DNA of 64,000 nucleotides from Siphonodentalium dalli (lineage: Eukaryota > Mollusca > Scaphopoda > Gadilida > Siphonodentaliidae). The stretch spans positions 51,632,760 through 51,696,759 of the forward strand of contig CP136069.1 of the NCBI GenBank assembly GCA_032622095.1, written 5' to 3'. The notes beneath the pieces were generated by a model. That model was given only the letters and a program-made list of their open reading frames with translations, was not told where the DNA came from and ran no database searches. The position numbers and the translations under genes are program-made. Shown piece after piece: positions 49,188 to 60,129 of the stretch; position 1 is the stretch's first letter, and each line of letters opens with the position of its first letter.

Positions 49188-49410
49188 TAAAACCACGTCT
49201 GATAGGTCCAAGGAGAGAAATAAAACTGGCTAGATGAATTGTTAAGAGCGCGGGATTTGCACGGGACGCATTCACGCGTGAGCTAATCCGAGCGCTGATT
49301 GACCGGAGTAGGCTAATAAACGGACAATAAATTTTAACCCTCCTGATAACACAAGGCCGAGGATAATAATCCATATAGTTCAGTTGAAGGGCTTCTCCTT
49401 GGCGGAAAAA

Positions 49411-49648
49411 TTTACCTTATACTTGCGATCATTGGCAGGATTCAGTACTTTGATTTTCGCGCGCCCCAGTGCACCGAGTGTTGGTCCATTCCACATCTTC
49501 AGTTGAATATTGGCTGGTGATATTTCCGCATCCATCGCATGTCTTTTTGGGCAATACATTTACTGACGCAACACAGTCAACTTGAAACTTTACAGATTGA
49601 CGATTCATAAGGATCTCACAGTATATTGGCTGATTGTTGCTTATTGAA
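49411..49648 (-). pseudogene. pol: Ty3/gypsy element 2 protease
   Basis: On the minus strand the frame reads NNQPIYCEILMNRQSVKF, then the active-site region QVDCVASVNVLP (D-S/T-G is replaced by DCVAS, so the motif is altered), then KIKVLNPANDRKYKV after a frame change. It continues the gag piece at 56740 when the 49652-56736 transposon and one TTA are removed, and it continues into 29563 when the composite is removed. Confidence 0.82.
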
Positions 49649-49651
49649 TTA

Positions 49652-50400
49652 TAGTATAGTCGGAGAAGGCGAAAAAAATGGTGAACCTAGAAGAAATTGG
49701 TAGAGAAGCGGTTTTTATGTCATTGGACGCGGGAATATCTACCGAATAATATATCCAAAATCCGCTAAAATCCGCTTTGAGCAATTTTTTCTACATCACT
49801 TTAAAATAGGGGTCCTCTTTCAAATATGTGTGCTGATTTTCTAATGAGCGATTCATTGGCAAACATTGGGTACCAAGATAACATTGATATATTATTGTAA
49901 CTGTGATATAGATTACATCCAGTATGTATTTAACTTTGTAAATAAGTCAATATTGGCCACAGTTTCCGCGAAATTTTAATTTTTTTAACGAAAATATCAT
50001 TCAGTTTCGCAAAAATGTGTCGCATTTTCAAAAATATATCCGAGTAAATTGTATATTGTTTGGAGATTTGTTCATCGAATGTGTCGCAAATGATATTTAA
50101 ATGTGCACAAGCATGTCCCGAATACGTTAATATGAAACGTGGATAATTTAATTAAACATAGAGTACAAATATCTGAAAAATATTAACCCTACCCCCAAAA
50201 CATGAAATTTCAGGTAAAACAAATGGAAAAAATAAAATACTTAAAACTATAACACTACCTATTTATTGATCAACTATGGGGTATTTGTAATTCTTTTAAA
50301 TAATTTTGGTAGCATGTTTATAGAACATTAGTGGTTATTTTATGAATATAACAGAGAACACCCGTATAGTATATGAACATTGACCCAATAAAAGGCGAGC
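49652..50400 (+). repeat. Left long TIR of the 7.1-kb transposon
   Basis: Pairs with about 56000-56736. The best preserved inner landmarks are ATTAACCCTACCCCCAAAA followed by ATGAAATTTCAGGTAAAA, and ATTTATTGAT near the inner end. Overall the arms have diverged to perhaps 70-75 percent outside the first 150 bp. Confidence 0.75.
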
Positions 50401-51057
50401 AATTGTTAACTCAGCTGCTGAACTTGATATAAATATTTCCAGAACCGAGTTTGGGGCAGGTATGTGGTGGATATCTCATGAATATTCCAAAATCCACCTA
50501 ACTCCGACTGGGAAATAATGAACCTGAGAACTGTGCAAGGGGGCACATTTAACCCATTTTGTTTTGATTCTCCCATGCAATCACAATGAATGGCTATTAC
50601 ACATGGAGTTAGTAAAGAGCGTCAAATATGATCTTCATGTGTCATATAGTATATTAATGCCACACCAAACAATGTAGCATTGTGTACTGAACTATTCGTA
50701 TCCAAATGCCCTTTGTTAATTTGCCAGGCATCCGCCACCCATAAAGCATTGACACATTTTGTCACTTGTATGCAAGTCAAACTCTCGCTCACATCGCATA
50801 GCTACTTCGCAGCACTTTATCATATCGATACACGTGTATTAATATTTCTATATTAAATTGGTTTGTCAAACTTCGTCTCATGCTGAAACCTAACGGTGTC
50901 AACGTACGCTAGAGACAATTTGATTGTAATTATCACTGGTGAGGCTATCTTGGTGAGAGTGTTGTAATTAATTGTTTTATTAGAATCACATTTTCTATCA
51001 TTTGAGTTTAATCATAGTTTATTTGAGTGTCATATTAATATGTGTATTATTATAGAC

Positions 51058-53072
51058 ATGTCTGAGGAATTAGCATCAGGGGACACTAGTCATTTATCGG
51101 CTGACTTATGTGTTATATGTATTATTGGGTTTGATGAAGAGCAGTCAGTTGCTGTTTTGGAGAAAGGCATATTAACCCTCATTAGTTTCGGCGAGAAATG
51201 TGATCGGCTAGACCTCGTGCGTTACTTAAATAGTCGCACTAGTGCAAGTCCTATTAGAAATGTGTTGGTACATAGAAAATGCAGACGTGATTTTACAGAT
51301 TCTAAGAGAGGGTGTTGTGCAGTGCTAGTGGCAATGTTGAGATATCATCGACAAAAAACTCAGATCTAGCCTGTTACCTTTCAATTACAAAGATGACTGC
51401 TTGATATGTGGACAACATGCCCATTTCGATAAAAACAATCCTCTTAGAACACAAGTTCGAAGTGTCACCACACTTCCACTGCGCAACAAGTTATTAGAGT
51501 GTTGTGCGAAAAGGGGGATTCGTTTATCTTTTTGTCCAAACAAAACATCATGGTTGTATTGATCTGGTTGCGGCTGAAGCTGTTTACCATGACAGTTGTC
51601 TCAATCGTTTCATGTTGAAAAAATATATCACAGTACCAACGGATCGAAAGCCAGAGTCCGGTCGGAAAATAGACTATGAAATGCAGCAATGGTTTCAAAT
51701 TGTCTGTGAGTGGATTGAGTCAGAATCTGGTGCCGAATGATACACTCTCTATGAACTTCATAGTAAGATGGTATAATTCTCTGGTGGGTCCGAAGTATAT
51801 TCCATAAAATGGCTAAAGGAGAAATTACTTGACCACTATGGGACCTACATAGTTTGTGCTGAGGTGGATGGTCGAATCAACGTTATTTGTTTCAGAAATA
51901 TGGCCGATTTCATAATCAATGATAAGTGGTACGCCGAGATAAAAATGACATTGAGGGCGAAGCCGAGAGGATAGTAATGGCAGCTGCCAAGATGATCAGA
52001 GCTCAATTGAGTGAGATGGGGTACAGTGTACATCCTTGCCCTAGCATGGATGACATTTCTGATGTTGAGCGAGGTAAACGCTTGATTACAGCCCATCTGC
52101 TAACTCTGTTGAAAGTTCTGGTTCCTTTAGAATTGAAACAAATCAGTATTGGTCAGTCTATTATTCAAGCAACACGACAACGATCAGTGATATCACCGAT
52201 TTGATTCGGCCTTGGTGTCGAGCTGGATCATATATTTGGGTAAAATTGGCTTGTAATGGAACTATCGCGATTAGGCTTCTCGATTAATTACTATGAAGTT
52301 GAGTTGTACAATCAGTCAGTAATCCAGGCCGAAGATGACGACAGTGTTCTTGCTTCATATTTCACAGGGACGTTTACACAGTGGGTTGCAGATAACGTGG
52401 AGCATAATGTTGCAACACTAGATGGTCACGGGACATTTCATGGAATGGAAATAATTGCTGTATGTACTCCACGCGATTATTCCCCACTACAGCCAAGATG
52501 ACTAACAGATCCAAGTTTGATGATATTGTGAAAGGCAAAGGAGTGCCTTATATTCACCAATACATGAGTTGTCCCGAAAAGTGACTTTCAATAGTCACAT
52601 ACAAGCCTCTGCTCCAACTACAGTTCCTACATACATTGCCACACATATATCAATTCAGATTTGCTCTTGCATGCAGGGCGGCTTTCCAGTAAGCGAGCAC
52701 ACCTATACCCAATTGGTCGGGTCTATATGGAACATATATTCTCCGAGTGCCCAAATGACCCGTCCAATAAATCAGAAGTGTTTTTGCCTATCATTGATTT
52801 GAATCCGTCCGACGAGTCCTGTATTTATTCTACATTGCTTTTCATACAGAATGAGACTATCAAACAAAGCATTTCAACCCCATGCTTGACATTTGATCAG
52901 CCACTGTGGTTAAAGGCAGTAGAATGTCGTTTGCCGACTCGGGGGATTCAACGTCATGATGTGCTGTCTTGGAAGCATTGGTTCCATGATGTGGATATGG
53001 TTTGGAAGAGGCAGTGGAAACAATATATGGTCCTAAAGCAGTACAACATATGATAAGTGGAAAGGCAATCTC
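51058..53072 (+). pseudogene. Putative transposase of the 7.1-kb element, N-terminal part
   Basis: A large reading spread over at least three frame changes: about 51058-51310, 51380-51500, 51504-51740 and then 51926-53053 in pieces. It starts MSEELASGDTSHLSADLC and shows paired cysteines and histidines (DLCVIC, LVHRKCRRDF, DCLICGQHAHF, AVYHDSCLNRF), which could form N-terminal zinc fingers. Later segments include KQISIGQSIIQATRQRSVI, TFTQWVADNVEHNVATLDG, DLNPSDESCIYSTL and LTFDQPLWLKAVE. I recall this combination from large uncharacterised proteins in molluscs and cnidarians. No catalytic site is assigned. The gene is broken by frameshifts, stops and the LINE at 53085. Confidence 0.7.
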
Positions 53073-53084
53073 AACATATATTCG

Positions 53085-53992
53085 GAAAATGGAAGCCACA
53101 CATAGATAATTTATTAAGCTCAGCATGGAAAAGAATAGCCCTTATCAGAAAACATCGTTTCTCGTTGGATAGAGCATCATTAGAAAGATGCTACTTTACC
53201 CTGGTACGCACTGTATTGGAATACGCTTGTGTTGTCTGGGATGGTTGCACCAAAGAAGAAAGCGATGACATAGAAAAAGTACAATATGAAGCAGCTCGTA
53301 TAGCAACAGGTGCAACCCGATCTGCCAGTAACAAATCTCTCCTGACGGAAACCGGATGGGAACTCCTCGCCGTACGGCGGAAACGTTTAAAGCTCCGTCT
53401 CTTTTACAAAATGATGTCTGGCCAAGCCCCTCCTTATCTGCGAAATCTAATACCCCCAACAAACGTTGAAATAACAAATGTTAACACCCGACAGGCTAAT
53501 TCCCTGAGAGCCCCAAAGTTCGATTCCACTTCCTTCAAAAAATCCTTCATCCCCTCAACAACCGACCTCTGGAATAAACTCGACCCGAACGCAACAAGTT
53601 ACGAGTCCCTTGCATCATTCACAAAGTCCATAAACTGTACTAGAGAGGGAGTACCCCGATATTACTACGAAGCTATTACCAGAATAACACAAATTAACCA
53701 CACCCGCCTCAGACTCAACTGCAGCGATCTAAATTATCACAAGTACACAAATTTCATCGCCGATCACCCATATTGTTTATGCGGACAATTAGAGGACAAC
53801 GACCATTACCTAATGAATTGCGATAGATACACAGCTGAAAGAAACTCACTTCTCCAGTCATTAAATGATATATGCAACCTGACAACACACAAACTTCTGT
53901 ATGGATGCCCCGAATTAACACCCAAAACCAACGCAAAAATTTTCAGAGAAGTACAAAAATACATCTCCAGGACAAAGCGCTTCGCCAACTAA
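53085..53992 (+). CDS. Non-LTR retrotransposon ORF2, C-terminal part
   Basis: The frame opens within the truncated copy and ends at TAA 53990-53992 without internal stops. The first half matches the region following the RT palm in CR1/Jockey-type elements: KPHIDNLLSSAWKRIALIRK, LVRTVLEYACVVWDG, and KRLKLRLFYKMMSGQAPPYL. The last part has a CCHC-type segment, CLCGQLEDNDHYLMNC, also usual at the C-terminus of such elements. The RT catalytic domain and endonuclease are missing through 5' truncation, so it cannot move by itself. The absence of stops suggests a fairly recent insertion. Confidence 0.85.
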
Positions 53993-54842
53993 ATAAGTTT
54001 GTATATCGCCATGTTAAATGATCTAATACTCTCAGACATAAAAGAATGAATGTATACTTAGCAATAACTCGCGCGAGTATCAATGCCATAGAGTCCGTTG
54101 GTACGAGGTCACCGAGTCATTTAAAACACTAAAAACCCATTCTAAAACCCCTGAACCATATCTGAGATAACCCAATTTACTACTCTAAGCTCATTGCTTT
54201 CCTATTATCAACTTAGACTTATACCGTTCTACCATTACCATTACTGGTGATCTATCTCTTCCCATCAACATTGCCAGCAGCATTTCGAACACGAAACGTT
54301 ATTGTTATATCCTTTAAAAATAGACTCAAAAGACCACATTTTATCTACTTATATATCTATTTAATATATAAACCATACATAATTGCACATTAATGAAAAA
54401 GTGGAAAGAAGAGCCAGTGAAAAGAAATATGTTGGACGCTTTTGCGACACGATGTTTATTCTACATCTACATATCTGAATCTATACAGAAACATAGGGAA
54501 GAGATACACCATCATTATCTATAAAACATTAATTATTATTCATGCCTATACACAATTACATAATGCCATTACCTGACGTACCTACACCCACCCCACCTCG
54601 CGAGAGTAATAATCGGCTACATGGAACGACAGTAGTATCTGAATTACGGAATGTATATCGTACGACACAACATTATATAAATCAGACAGTCGCTCTCTCG
54701 CTGGGTGGGATGGACAAAAACTGATTCCCGGAAACGACTCACATAAGCACACACGCTTGATGTCGAATCCGGTCCATGATGTTATATTCTGATATGTTGT
54801 AATTTATGTTGTATTGTTCATGGAATAAATACTGTTTAAACT
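53085..54842 (+). mobile_element. 5'-truncated LINE inserted in the transposase gene
   Basis: AACATATATTCG occurs at 53073-53084 and 54843-54854, a 12-bp target duplication. The transposase frame continues directly from one copy to the other (ISTYIR then GHILVEVALYN). The element holds only the 3' end of a non-LTR retrotransposon: the last about 300 codons of ORF2, a 3' UTR, and an AATAAA shortly before the end. There is no long poly-A tail. Confidence 0.92.
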
Positions 54843-55830
54843 AACATATATTCGTGGCCACATACTAGTAGAGGTAGCTCTTTATAACAAGTTAACATCG
54901 GCTGTCGTCGAATAACCCGATAGAGTACTGCCTGACATAACGGATTCAGAATCAGCGGGCGAAATTGTCAACGCTGTAGATAACGAAACTGGTCTTCTGT
55001 CTGACACTGACAACGTTTTGGAAACACTTGATCCACATGTTGGACAGATATCAAAACTGACAATATCAGACACCAGATGAGAAAGAGGTAATTGTGGCGG
55101 CCGATGGCACTGATCTGTTAGTCCTGCTCGTGTACCATTGGAATGAAGACATGGCAGATATATACTTCCTTTCAAATGCAGGGAAGACAGTCAAGGGTGG
55201 TGTAGCTATCTGGAAAATCCAAGATAGTGTGCAGAAGGACGACCAATATTCTCTTTATTCAAACCTGGACTGGATGCGGCACAACATCAGCGACATACGG
55301 GCAAGGTAAAACAAGCATGCTAAAGAAAATAGAGTCGCCCGAAATACAACAAATGGCGAGTGTCATAAGCAACATACAGCTGGTGAAAAACTCGTTGGCG
55401 ATGTTGGTGTGAAATTGTTCAAGATGATTTATGCTGGCAAAAAGGATGACACTCGGAATGGTTTGAGGAAATTCTTGGAAATGATTTCCTTGGCCATAGG
55501 ATTATTGGATCTGCTGAACTTACCACCGACGGAACGGGCAGCATATTTCCATAGCCTATTAAAGAGTTCACATGCAGGTTATGATATGGAAATCTATGTG
55601 GGACACACATATGGACCCAGCAGAGTGGGGGTGGAAAACACAAGGGACACAATTAGTTCCAGTCATGACAGACCTAGAAGCTGCAACCGATTCATTGCTA
55701 AAATTTGTCCGTTGCAAGTGCGGGCTAGTGCATGAGTAGGACTTCTTGTGGTAATAATTCATGTAGAAAAAGTGGACTCCATTGTGTTGTAGCCTGCGGT
55801 CACTGTCGTGGTGATGGATGAAAACATTCG
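54843..55830 (+). pseudogene. Putative transposase of the 7.1-kb element, C-terminal part
   Basis: This resumes the gene cut at 53072. Segments in order are HILVEVALYNKLTSAVVE, VAADGTDLLVLLVYHWNED, DIYFLSNAGKTVKGG, a GQGKTSMLKK segment, LPPTERAAYFHS, and a cysteine-rich end (FVRCKCGL, then NSCRKSGLHC and ACGHCRGDG). Several frame changes and stops separate them. The final cysteines number about seven or eight and probably bind zinc. LLVLLVYHW may belong to a catalytic core, but I cannot place acidic catalytic residues with confidence. Confidence 0.7.
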
Positions 55831-55999
55831 GAGGAATTTCTCATTGAAGGCGAGACTGAGAGCTGAAAGTGGAACACCAATATGACAAAATATTACTTTC
55901 TTTAAATTTTGGTCCCTATTATGACACCCATCTTGGAGTATGAAGGTCACGTTGTAACACATATGTGTATATCAACTGTTGTTCTTTTTAGCAAAATAC

Positions 56000-56736
56000 A
56001 TCAGATATTATTCTATGAGTAGTTATACCAGGTTCAATGGTCGAGTTTTCCGACTATATACATTGTATATATTATAATATCGGGGTTTCTCTGTCATATT
56101 CACAACATAACCAATACTTTTCTATAAACATGTCACTATAATGACTTAAAAGTATTACGCATACCTCATAGTTAATCAATAAATAGTTATATTTTAAGTG
56201 TTTTTATATTTTCCATTTTTTTTACCTGAAATTTCATTTTTTGGGGGTAGGGTTAATAGTTTTTAGATATTCTAGCTCTATTATTAATTAAATTATACAT
56301 ATTTGATACTGTTGTATTGAGGATATGCATGTGTATACCATTTAGTACCATTTGCGATACATTCGATTATCCAATTTCCAAAAAATATGCAAATTACTCG
56401 GAGATCATTTGGAAAAAGAAACATTTTTTTGCGCAAGTGAATGATATTTTCGAAAAAAACAATAAAAATAGGGCCGAAATTTTCGTCAATATTGACTAAT
56501 ATATAAAGGGTAATATAGACTGGAGGTAATACTAGTAACAATTATAGTTATCTGTCAATGTCATCTTGGTACCCACTGTTTTAAAATTTATTGCTAATTT
56601 GAAAATCAACACAAAGGTGACAATATTTCAAAGTGATGTAGAAAAAATTGCTCAAAGCGGATTTTAGCGGATTTTGGATATGTTGTTCGCTTCTCTACCA
56701 ATTTCTTCTAGGTCCAACCCTTCTCCGGCTATACTA
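56000..56736 (-). repeat. Right long TIR of the 7.1-kb transposon
   Basis: Inverted counterpart of 49652-50400, with TTTTGGGGGTAGGGTTAAT near 56240 matching the left-arm landmark. The outermost about 110 bp are almost identical to the left end, apart from a deletion of about 35 bp near 56690. Confidence 0.75.
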
Positions 56737-56739
56737 TTA

Positions 56740-57430
56740 GCATATGCAGTTTCAACAGTTACAGAACTGATACTTTCACAATAAGATGAGTAGTCAGGTG
56801 GGTCATTATCATGTGGGTTTCCATAATGAACTTGTGCTCGGCAAACATAATAAGAACTAAAGTGGTTTTTCAAAAGGCAGACATTGCACTTTTTGCCCCA
56901 AGCTGGACAGAGTTCCTTTTTGAATTTGTGAAACTGGTTGCAAAATTTACACTTCAATGAGGCAGATTGATTTTGGCTTTGCAGTCACTTTGGCTTTGTT
57001 GAAGTTTTGTACATTGAGCCCGATCATATTTGTTGATGTCCACAGCTGCTTGAGAACTCATCACGCGCATCTGCTCATGTGCTGCCACAGTTCCACGACA
57101 ATTGTCACTTGTTTTCGGGAGATCCAGTTTGCTCTGCGAAATAATTATTTCTCGTGTCTGTTCATCGTATACTCCTAGAAAAATCCTATCCATGATTAAT
57201 TCTTCTTTCAATCAATCACAAAATCCACATGTTTTGGACAGGTTTCGTAGTGTAGCGACATATTGGTCTATAGTTGCACCACTTTCTTGGTTTCTTTGAT
57301 TGGCTGCAGACACACGTACCACAGTTTTGATGGCATAGTAGGTGTGACAATTAATTATGGTGGAGTTTGGTGACAATTGGCCAACATAATTTATATGGCA
57401 TAGGAAGTCATGTCGCCCACCGCATATTCA
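56740..57430 (-). pseudogene. gag: Ty3/gypsy element 2 gag
   Basis: On the minus strand, a Gag typical of the K02A2.6-like group: IDQYVATLRNLSKTCGF, then KEELIMDRIFLGVYDEQ and a SKLDLPKTSDNCRG helix, then the zinc-binding motif with KCKFCNQFHKFKKELCPAWG and KCNVCLLKNHF. It carries stops near 57213 and 56955 and a frame change. It is interrupted at 56736 by the 7.1-kb transposon. The upstream end of this retrotransposon (LTR) is not recognised. Confidence 0.88.
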
Positions 57431-57718
57431 CACAGTGAGTCGACTGACCAATTAACCCATTGCGTTTCACCAAGGCTGATCTCTACTCATTACGTTTAGC
57501 CACATTGTATTCTCTACGATACATAAAATTGCACGATCGATCGTCCATAATTGTGTTTGAACCTATTCACTCACATATCATGCAAGTGGCATGTTTTTAT
57601 TGATATGAGCTGAATACATGTTTATCTACTTATATTATTTTCACGCGTATTAAGTCAGTTCCCCAATTGCGTGTTTTATTTTGCGACGTTAAATTCTACG
57701 CATAATTAGGCTAACATC

Positions 57719-58675
57719 ATGTGGACAGATGCAGCTGTATCGGAATTGTTGGAAGCGATGCAGATAAGAGAAAGTATATGGAATAAACAAAGCGACTTAT
57801 ACAAGGATCTAAACAAGAAAAAAGCTGATTATAACGAACTTTTGGAAATTTTGTCCACGATTATTCCGGGTTTATCGGAAAAATCACTGAAGAGTAAAAT
57901 ACAGAGTTTAAGGACCATGTATCGAGAGGAAGTGAGAAAGGTGAATAAAAGCAAGAAAAGCGGCGTTGCTGCCAAAGATATATATGTACCAAAATGGAAG
58001 TTTTTTGAGGAATGCTCTTTTCTGGAGGAAAGTCTGTGGACCGGACCAGGGACTTATTCTAACATTCCACAAACACGTGCAAATACCGTCGTTTCTGACC
58101 ACTCCGATGTAACACAAGCCAGTATCTCGGATAGTATTTCAGGTGATGCTGATGTGCCTGCTACCAGCAGTAATGACACAAACGATAACAGTTCTGTGCA
58201 ATCGACGCTACCGTCGACATCCAACGTGAGAAGGAAGCGTGGTGCTACGTCATGGGTGGACACAGCAGCCCAGGCATTCGCTACAATCGCCGATAATGTT
58301 ACACAGAAAGAGGATGAATGTGATGTGTTTGGTAGAGACATCGCGATGGCCATGAGGCGTTGTCCGGATGCAGAAAAGCGACGTAGACTCAAGTTTTTGC
58401 TACAAACCACTGTATATAATTTTGAAGAGAGCAGCAGCTATTTACAAAATTTCCAAGGAAATCAAAGTTTCCCTTCAACTTTTATTTCCGGACCGACGGT
58501 GCCAGCGTATCCAAATGTTGGATCTTCGATGAATGGACAATCTAATCAAGGATCTAATGTTATGTTCACATCGAATTATAATTCTCTGAATGGAATGCAG
58601 AATGGTAATGTTTATCCGACTGGACAGTCATGTGTCACCACGGACGTACAACCCCCTAGTACACCAGACTGTTGA
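57719..58675 (+). CDS. MADF (Myb/SANT-like) domain protein
   Basis: A 318-codon intact frame. Residues about 5-105 form a MADF-type DNA-binding domain: the first helix has ESIWNKQSDLYKDLNKKK, the second SEKSLKSKIQSLRTMYREE, followed by PKWKFFEECSFLEE. A Ser/Thr/Asp-rich linker leads to a basic RRKR (about 170) and then to DVFGRDIAMAMRRC (about 201-214), a BESS-like interaction motif that often accompanies MADF. The tail is Asn/Gln/Ser-rich. Such proteins are transcription factors or the DNA-binding partner of PIF/Harbinger transposases. No transposase is seen next to it, so it may be a host gene, a domesticated copy or a lone transposon remnant. AATAAA signals follow at about 58885. No intron is evident. 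Confidence 0.85.
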   Translation: MWTDAAVSELLEAMQIRESIWNKQSDLYKDLNKKKADYNELLEILSTIIPGLSEKSLKSKIQSLRTMYREEVRKVNKSKKSGVAAKDIYVPKWKFFEECSFLEESLWTGPGTYSNIPQTRANTVVSDHSDVTQASISDSISGDADVPATSSNDTNDNSSVQSTLPSTSNVRRKRGATSWVDTAAQAFATIADNVTQKEDECDVFGRDIAMAMRRCPDAEKRRRLKFLLQTTVYNFEESSSYLQNFQGNQSFPSTFISGPTVPAYPNVGSSMNGQSNQGSNVMFTSNYNSLNGMQNGNVYPTGQSCVTTDVQPPSTPDC

Positions 58676-59370
58676 ACTGATGACTGACATTTTGAACTAG
58701 TTCGTTGGTGTCTTGAGATAATTGATTAAAAGAGCGTTCGTGAGTTTCTTATGTGTCATTCCATTTTATCACTGACATGGGGATAGGGAGAAGTGGATGG
58801 TAATCGACCGCACTGATGGTAAAAAATTCCAACTAGTTAAAAAGAGACACAAGGCAGTCGCAGTGGGTTCAAGTAAATGTGGAAAATAAAATAAAAATAT
58901 TTAATAAATATAACAAAATTAATTAACATGGAAAAAGTATTTTTTATTATCAATACTGATAACTCCGATGACGATGTATAGCATGTTGGCACCATTCTTT
59001 TGTAAACAGTACTGTTACACGCCAGTCATCCCATACATATCGCCAAATGGAGTAGCTAATCAAATGTTAAGTCGAATTTTTATTGGGTTTAATTTATTGT
59101 TGTTACCATTTGTAAATTGATCTTAATTTGCTGATCTGTTTACATAACATATGTTTTAACATGTGACATCTCATCATTGGATGACTGCATATAGACAGTT
59201 AAAATTTTAGCGAAATAACGCCTCTGCTGATGTTAAATATGGTACACAGGTGCCATTGATTCGATGCGGGCTTATACTGACAAGCTTGATCGCATTTGAG
59301 GCCATTCTAAATACACATTGTTTTCCCGACCCCCTACCCAAACAATCCCCCATATTTTAAACGCATCGTC
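58676..59370. other. Downstream region of the MADF gene
   Basis: AT-rich sequence without another gene. AATAAA at 58885-58890 and further TTAATAAA motifs just after could be polyadenylation signals for the MADF transcript. Nothing else is recognised. Confidence 0.4.
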
Positions 59371-59578
59371 GCTGAATCGCAGCCATATTGGATCGGTCCA
59401 GCCCCGTTCCGTTTGTTTAGTGCTACGCGTCAAAGTTCTGGAGTAGCATTCCATATATGGAATTCATGAATATTCAAAAGCTCCCTATATGGAATGCTAC
59501 TCCAGAACTTTGACCTGCATGTAGCACAAAAACAAAACGGAACGTGGCTGGGTGGATCCAACATGGCCGAGACTCAGT
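59371..59578. repeat. About 208-bp hairpin, MITE-like
   Basis: Arms of about 100 bp. GTCAAAGTTCTGGAGTAGCA pairs with TGCTACTCCAGAACTTTGAC, and outside it CCGTTCCGTTTGTTT pairs with a similar complement. The loop is GAATTCATGAATATTC-like. No gene. Confidence 0.8.
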
Positions 59579-60125
59579 GACAAGTCTTATGGCACCCTCA
59601 CATCACAGAACTGATTTCGTTTAAATCTCTCAAGGCACCCACAAGGTGAATAGAAAGTTATTAAAATTTAGCCGATCAAATAGTTAATATCACCACGAGA
59701 ATGCCATTATTAAACATATATCATACAAAACATATCTGCTTCTCGATTTGTAAAAAATTTACTCATTACGGCATTTGTCATAAATGTTATGCAAAGCGTT
59801 TTAAGCGTTGCAACTTACAAAGTAACATTTTCTTGTGTTTTCATAATGTTGAGCGACGTGCAACTATGTTGATGAGGAAATACGGAGCGCCCGTTATCTG
59901 ACAATAATCATCATCTGTATTTTAGAGTTATCTTTCGTAGCTGCATACATATTACTGACTGTGCTGTTTACAGTAAATATTTACATACAATTGTCTAAAA
60001 ATGCAGAATCTCGTCACTGGAAGATTAAAAAATTAAGAGCAAATTAGTTATATTTTTCAATTCTTCTTGGAAATAATGTGGATGTATTATATTAGCTGCC
60101 CCCACCGCGAAAGCCTTGAGGTCCT
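59579..60125. other. No recognised feature
   Basis: AT-rich interval. The 66-aa frame at 59701-59901 contains several Cys and Lys residues but no known motif, and I do not call it a gene. Confidence 0.4.
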
Positions 60126-60129
60126 TTAA

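Larger units (their letters stand above)
29920..49410. mobile_element. 19.5-kb composite insertion with TTTTTCCGCC termini
   Basis: The left end TTTTTCCGCCAAGGAGAAGC and about 25 further bases are mirrored exactly by GCTTCTCCTTGGCGGAAAAA ending at 49410. Gypsy protease sequence lies on either side (with the MITE at 29564 next to the left end). Without the palindrome (30614-45005) the composite is about 5.1 kb. It then consists of a repeated block region (45.38-46.66 kb), degenerate tandem repeats (46.64-47.33 kb), unannotated DNA and a possible captured coding fragment. I could not define a target duplication. Confidence 0.6.
49652..56736. mobile_element. 7.1-kb DNA transposon, 3-bp TSD, possibly Academ-like
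   Basis: The left end TAGTATAGTCGGAGAAG is mirrored by CTTCTCCGGCTATACTA ending at 56736. TTA flanks it at 49649-49651 and 56737-56739. Removing the element and one TTA restores the gypsy gag-pro frame. The ends share CCTAGAAGAAATTGGTAGAG and the doubled AAATCCGCT block with the 4.3-kb element at 473-4768. The long inverted repeats of about 700 bp have diverged strongly. The interior carries one large broken gene (51058-53072 and 54843-55830), taken here as its transposase, interrupted by a LINE. The 3-bp duplication and an eight-cysteine C-terminal segment suggest the Academ superfamily. That assignment is from memory of the family and is tentative. Confidence 0.8.
25254..57430 (-). mobile_element. 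Ty3/gypsy element 2, split by nested insertions
   Basis: Read on the minus strand, the order is gag (57430-56740), protease (49648-49411), start of RT (29563-29135), RT core (28743-28367), RT/RNase H connection (26785-26661), RNase H (26244-25777) and integrase (25776-25262). The pieces follow in the correct domain order with no duplication. At four breaks, removing the insertion with one target copy brings the two sides back into frame. I conclude they are one retrotransposon. Only about 4 kb of the 32 kb is the retrotransposon itself. Confidence 0.8.
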
